Below are positions 32,695 through 33,704 of a stretch of DNA of 33,704 nucleotides, piece after piece. A model generated the notes under the pieces. The model was not told the origin of the DNA. It did not search any database and saw only the letters and a list, made by a program, of their open reading frames with translations. How positions within the stretch are numbered: the stretch's first letter is position 1; each line of letters starts with the position of its first letter. Source of the DNA: Chromera velia (Eukaryota; Sar; Chromeraceae); assembly GCA_018398765.1 (NCBI GenBank), contig JAHBMJ010001211.1, positions 1 to 33,704 on the forward strand, in the 5' to 3' direction. The translations under genes were made by a program, and so were the position numbers.

Positions 32695-33456
32695 TGTGAG
32701 TAGGAAGTGAACGCCTCTCGGTTTTTTTTGTCTTGTTCCCTCCCTTCTTTCTTCTCCTTCTTGCAGACAATGTATGGAGCGAATGTGAAGAACTTCAAGG
32801 GGGGACGCTGGGGGGCCATGAACGGTCTGTCTGTCTATCTCCTTCTCTTTTTCTTTGTCTTTCTCTTTGTGAGCGCGTGTGGGTGTGTTGCGGAGGCAGG
32901 GGGGAGGCAGTGTCTGGGTGTGTGAGACAGAGAGTGCCTCTCTTTCTCTGCCCTGCTGGCCTATTGTCTTGCCGTTTGCTTGTTTGGGTTTGCTGACTTT
33001 GTGTTCTTGCCATGGTGACAGGCGGAGGGTGGAAGAAAGTGTGGGATTTGACCGCTGACTCTCTCCCCGTTCTGCTTAAGTGCGTGTGTGTGTATTTGTA
33101 TGTGTGTGCAGGCATGAAGAAGGATCTGAGGAGTGTGGACACTCAGTGCATGCAGTCTCGGGAGGTGAGTGACTTGACTGGCTGGCTGTGTTGTTCTTGT
33201 TGTTTTTTGCGGGGGGGGCAGGAGGCTCGCCGAGAAAAAAGAGCGAGCGGGAAAGAGAGAGAGTCATTGTTTGGCCTTGACTGTTTGTCTGGCGTGCCTC
33301 CTCGTTAGGTCTGGTGGGGAAGGGCTCCTCATTGTGCTTTCATTCAGAAGTTTCATGAATGTTTTGATGTTCTTTTCGTTCGTTGTCTTCCCCCCCGCAG
33401 GTGTGGACTGGAGTTGCATACGGTCTGGCAGCGACGATGCTTCAACAGAGGGGCGA
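11862..33456 (+). CDS. GBA2: Non-lysosomal glucosylceramidase (GBA2-type, GH116), 44 exons in window, 3' truncated
   Basis: GBA2 enzymes hydrolyse glucosylceramide to glucose and ceramide outside the lysosome, on ER or plasma membranes, and also act on other glucosides. The exons are listed in the five block entries that follow. Joined, they give about 1,275 codons in one frame, with phases matching at every junction. The N-terminal beta-rich GH116 domain shows the [12 protein letters not shown] and NRWGLRPG motifs. The catalytic alpha domain shows [11 protein letters not shown] (nucleophile Glu, about residue 727), [47 protein letters not shown] (acid/base Asp, about residue 1115) and [14 protein letters not shown]. 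There is no signal peptide, as expected. The ATG at 11862 is the first Met of the open exon, and its residues lead in frame into the domain. The remaining C terminus lies past the window end. The animal enzyme has about 930 residues; the excess comes from low-complexity insertions. Confidence 0.95.
13376..13400 (+). repeat. (GTCA)n at the donor of intron 4
   Basis: The donor GTCAGT is followed by further GTCA units, so five or so equivalent donors are stacked at 4-base spacing. Only the first keeps the reading frame into exon 5. Confidence 0.85.
13571..13692 (+). repeat. GT-rich microsatellite in intron 4
   Basis: GTGTGAGTGTGAGTG and GTGGGTAT variants pass into a pure GT run at about 13643-13677 and then GTGC repeats. 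It ends about 20 bp before the exon 5 acceptor. Confidence 0.9.
15447..15668 (+). repeat. (CTTC/CTTT)n microsatellite in intron 6
   Basis: Mixed TTCC and TTTC units over about 155 bp, then a short unique stretch, then TTCC units that run directly into the exon 7 acceptor TTGCAG, where they may serve as the polypyrimidine tract. Confidence 0.9.
17472..17668 (+). repeat. (GACA/GGCA/GACT)n microsatellite in intron 10
   Basis: About 200 bp of tetranucleotides GACA, GACT and GGCA, in blocks. A composite GACGGACAGGCAGGCA block recurs three times, so short arrays were duplicated together. Confidence 0.9.
17804..17880 (+). repeat. (CT)n and (GT)n in intron 10
   Basis: A CT run (about 17804-17829) followed by a GT run (about 17851-17879) shortly before the exon 11 acceptor. 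Confidence 0.9.
18365..18408 (+). repeat. (GTGA)n at the donor of intron 12
   Basis: The donor GTGAGT is extended into about six tandem GTGA/GAGT units and then GGGT variants. Confidence 0.9.
18476..18562 (+). repeat. (CTTC/CTTT)n in intron 12
   Basis: TTCC and TTTC units on the sense strand, about 90 bp. Confidence 0.9.
19075..22470 (+). CDS. GBA2: GBA2 exons 14-18: low-complexity insertion into the domain junction
   Basis: Exons: 19075-19150, 20642-20704, about 21285-21358, 21806-21891, 22352-22470. Exon 14 starts with RYLKFF, matching the animal RRYTRFF, and exon 18 ends with the helix [10 protein letters not shown] that resumes the conserved protein. About 100 residues between them are Pro/Ser/Met-rich ([13 protein letters not shown], repeated MPP) with no match in the animal enzyme. 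Exon 17 starts at phase 2, so exon 16 must end at phase 2. Two GT sites fit: 21359 (GTCGGC, used here) and another shortly downstream within GTGGCGTCACA. The region is probably a disordered loop. The start of exon 18 uses an atypical acceptor (TGAAG). Confidence 0.65.
19165..20480 (+). repeat. 70-bp minisatellite array filling intron 14
   Basis: About 18 head-to-tail copies. GTGGGA anchors recur at 19235, 19305, 19375, 19445 and so on at exactly 70 bp. The first unit is 62 bp (an 8-bp deletion) and a unit near 19860 is partly deleted. The unit includes TTCGAAATT, AGCAACAGGGTGTTGTTTT and GCAAACACATGCACACTTC. Two sequence types exist: ATTTTGAGCAACAG in the outer blocks and ATTCTGCGCAACAG in a contiguous inner block at about 19915-20220. 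The last copy (about 20420-20480) is degenerate. Because 70 is not a multiple of 3, long open frames across the array on both strands are by-products. The array starts about 15 bp after the exon 14 donor. Confidence 0.97.
20716..20935 (+). repeat. (CTGT/CTTT/CT)n in intron 15
   Basis: About 220 bp of CTGT units interspersed with TTTCTCTG. Starts about 10 bp after the exon 15 donor GTCGGT. Confidence 0.9.
22838..23534 (+). CDS. GBA2: GBA2 exons 19-20: start of catalytic domain with nucleophile Glu
   Basis: Exons: 22838-22908 and 23460-23534. Exon 19 gives [18 protein letters not shown] and exon 20 continues [19 protein letters not shown]. The Glu of NELYF corresponds to the nucleophile of human GBA2 (Glu527) and of bacterial GH116 enzymes. 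The Trp codon at the junction is split TG/G, so the frame across the intron is fixed. The donors are GTCCGT and GTGGAA. The second is weak, but it is the only one that keeps exon 21 in the frame required downstream. Confidence 0.93.
23799..26714 (+). CDS. GBA2: GBA2 exons 21-28: large charged, low-complexity insertion
   Basis: Exons: 23799-23859, 24041-24161, 24444-24549, 24917-24949, 25383-25494, 25928-25987, 26288-26353, 26653-26714. They encode about 190 residues, where the animal enzyme has about 30 between the nucleophile strand and the YLEG helix. Composition is basic at first ([12 protein letters not shown]), then Gly/Ala-rich, acidic (GEGGDEMD), Pro/Gly-rich, and finally a charged, probably helical stretch ([17 protein letters not shown]). 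No domain is recognised. The evidence is phase agreement across all nine junctions and good splice sites. Exon 24 (33 nt) is the weakest call. Likely a cytosolic disordered loop or regulatory segment. Confidence 0.6.
23937..24015 (+). repeat. (CT)n then (GT)n/(GTAT)n in intron 21
   Basis: Same CT-to-GT order as in other introns. Ends about 25 bp before the exon 22 acceptor. Confidence 0.9.
24353..24402 (+). repeat. Poly-C with undetermined base, then (GT)n, intron 22
   Basis: A run of about 22 C contains the window's only N (24368), followed by CTCTGTGTGT repeats. The length of the C run is therefore unreliable. Confidence 0.9.
24551..24710 (+). repeat. (CTGT/CTCTGT)n in intron 23
   Basis: Begins directly at the exon 23 donor GTCAGT and consists of CTGT and TCTCTG units for about 140 bp. 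Confidence 0.9.
25821..25927 (+). repeat. (ACTG)n and (AGTG)n abutting the exon 26 acceptor
   Basis: ACTG units with ACTGCCTG interruptions change to AGTG units and run straight into GTGCAG, the acceptor of exon 26. The intron end therefore has no polypyrimidine tract in its last 100 bases. Confidence 0.9.
27155..33456 (+). CDS. GBA2: GBA2 exons 29-44: catalytic (alpha/alpha)6 domain with acid/base Asp
   Basis: Exons: 27155-27254, 27557-27631, 28094-28145, 28380-28459, 28905-28940, 29210-29262, 29576-29646, 30647-30690, 30965-31063, 31382-31423, 31834-31882, 32085-32124, 32547-32613, 32767-32824, 33112-33164, 33401-33456. Landmarks in order: [18 protein letters not shown] (29), [17 protein letters not shown] (30), [11 protein letters not shown] (32), [12 protein letters not shown] (33), [14 protein letters not shown] (34), [11 protein letters not shown] with the acid/base Asp (36, human Asp677), [15 protein letters not shown] (37), [13 protein letters not shown] (39), [16 protein letters not shown] (40-41), GGRWGAMNG (42), [13 protein letters not shown] (44). 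Exons are 36-100 nt. Exon 44 ends at phase 2 before GTGAGT, so the protein continues beyond the window. Confidence 0.95.
27680..27721 (+). repeat. (CTTT)n in intron 30
   Basis: About ten TTTC units, preceded at 27638-27660 by TCTTG pentamers that start just after the exon 30 donor. Confidence 0.9.
29448..29550 (+). repeat. (CT)n then (GT)n in intron 34
   Basis: About 70 bp of CT with CCCT interruptions, then about 25 bp of GT, ending about 25 bp before the exon 35 acceptor. Confidence 0.9.
29858..30177 (+). repeat. 320-bp (GGAA)n purine tract in intron 35
   Basis: GGAA with AGGAGGAA and AAAGAAGG variants, almost uninterrupted purine on the sense strand. The other long intronic tetranucleotide arrays of this purine/pyrimidine class (15447, 18476) have the pyrimidine strand as sense. 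A 20-bp CTTT repeat follows at 30236-30256, so the pre-mRNA could form a long purine/pyrimidine hairpin here. Confidence 0.9.
30486..30577 (+). repeat. Three tandem 31-bp units in intron 35
   Basis: Near-perfect units starting CTGTGACTCTGTG at 30491, 30522 and 30553. Near identity suggests recent duplication. Confidence 0.92.
32125..32230 (+). repeat. (GTCA)n at the donor of intron 40, then (CT)n and (GT)n
   Basis: The donor GTCAGT continues as GTCA units to about 32146. CT repeats at 32169-32194 and GT repeats at 32201-32230 follow. Confidence 0.88.
32660..32699 (+). repeat. (CT)n then (GT)n in intron 41
   Basis: Short CT run followed by a GT run of about 20 bp. Confidence 0.88.
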
Positions 33457-33476
33457 GTGAGTCGACATGTGCGAAT

Positions 33477-33511
33477 TTCTCTCTCTCTCTCTCTCTCTCT
33501 CTCCCTGTGTG

Positions 33512-33553
<42 letters not shown>

Positions 33554-33621
33554 TCTGTGTGTGTATGTGTGTCTGTGTGTGTATGTGTGTGTGTGTGTGC
33601 GTGTATGTATGTGTGTATGTG

Positions 33622-33664
<43 letters not shown>

Positions 33665-33704
33665 GTGTGTGTGTGTGCGCGCGCGCACTTTGTGTGTGTT
33701 GTGT
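33477..33704 (+). repeat. (CT)n then long (GT)n/(GTAT)n at window end, intron 44
   Basis: A CT run (33477-33502) followed by about 200 bp of GT with GTAT, GTCT and GTGC variants, reaching the last base. The sequence may end here because the repeat could not be crossed in assembly. Confidence 0.92.

Noticed and set aside
33022-33080. Possible exon encoding a GGGWKK-type segment before exon 43
   Set aside because: Exon 42 joins exon 43 in phase and matches the human NGM sequence; the insert has no donor in the required phase.

Overview
This is eukaryotic nuclear DNA from an intron-dense genome. Two protein-coding genes can be supported. One is a compact three-exon gene for ribosomal protein eL42 on the minus strand (11405 to 10868). 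The other is a very fragmented gene on the plus strand (11862 to beyond the window end) for a non-lysosomal glucosylceramidase of the GBA2 / glycoside hydrolase 116 family. The genes are divergent, with start codons 456 bp apart. The sequence does not name the organism. Dozens of short exons, GT..GCAG introns full of CT, GT, CTTC and CTGT microsatellites, and a GBA2 swollen by low-complexity insertions suggest a protist or alga. A chromerid-like alveolate is my guess, with low confidence.

Layout. Positions 1 to about 4000 are microsatellite-rich DNA with no gene I can support, including a compound 60-70 bp repeat at 2527-2799. Positions 4250-4686 (+) carry what looks like the 3' end of a non-LTR retrotransposon ORF ending in a Cys/His motif. 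Positions 4757-6160 and 8241-9760 are AT-rich islands without microsatellites, each containing clusters of a short repeat (AGGTTCA in the first, TCAAATC in the second). Between them, 8240 to 6161 (-) is a decayed non-LTR reverse transcriptase with several stops, one frameshift and an Asp-to-Asn change at the motif A catalytic position. Positions 9760-10867 are purine-rich intergenic DNA.

GBA2 gene. I could join 44 exons in phase from the start codon to 33456; the 3' end lies outside the window. The joined model is about 1,275 codons, already longer than the roughly 930-residue animal enzyme, because of insertions in exon 6, exon 10, exons 14-18 and exons 21-28. The predicted nucleophile Glu (NELYF motif, exon 20) and acid/base Asp (TYDAW motif, exon 36) are both present. 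Intron 14 holds a 70-bp minisatellite of about 18 copies.

The most unusual signal is in the splice sites. About 20 of 44 GBA2 donors, and both eL42 donors, have C at +3 (GTCAGT, GTCGGT, GTCCGT), while G at +5 is nearly invariant. Acceptors are almost always GCAG. Several introns start or end in tetranucleotide arrays that are tandem copies of the splice-site sequence itself, such as GTCAGTCAGT or GTGAGTGAGT at donors and TGCCTGCCTGCAG at acceptors. This suggests that splice sites seed microsatellites in this genome, or are copied by them.
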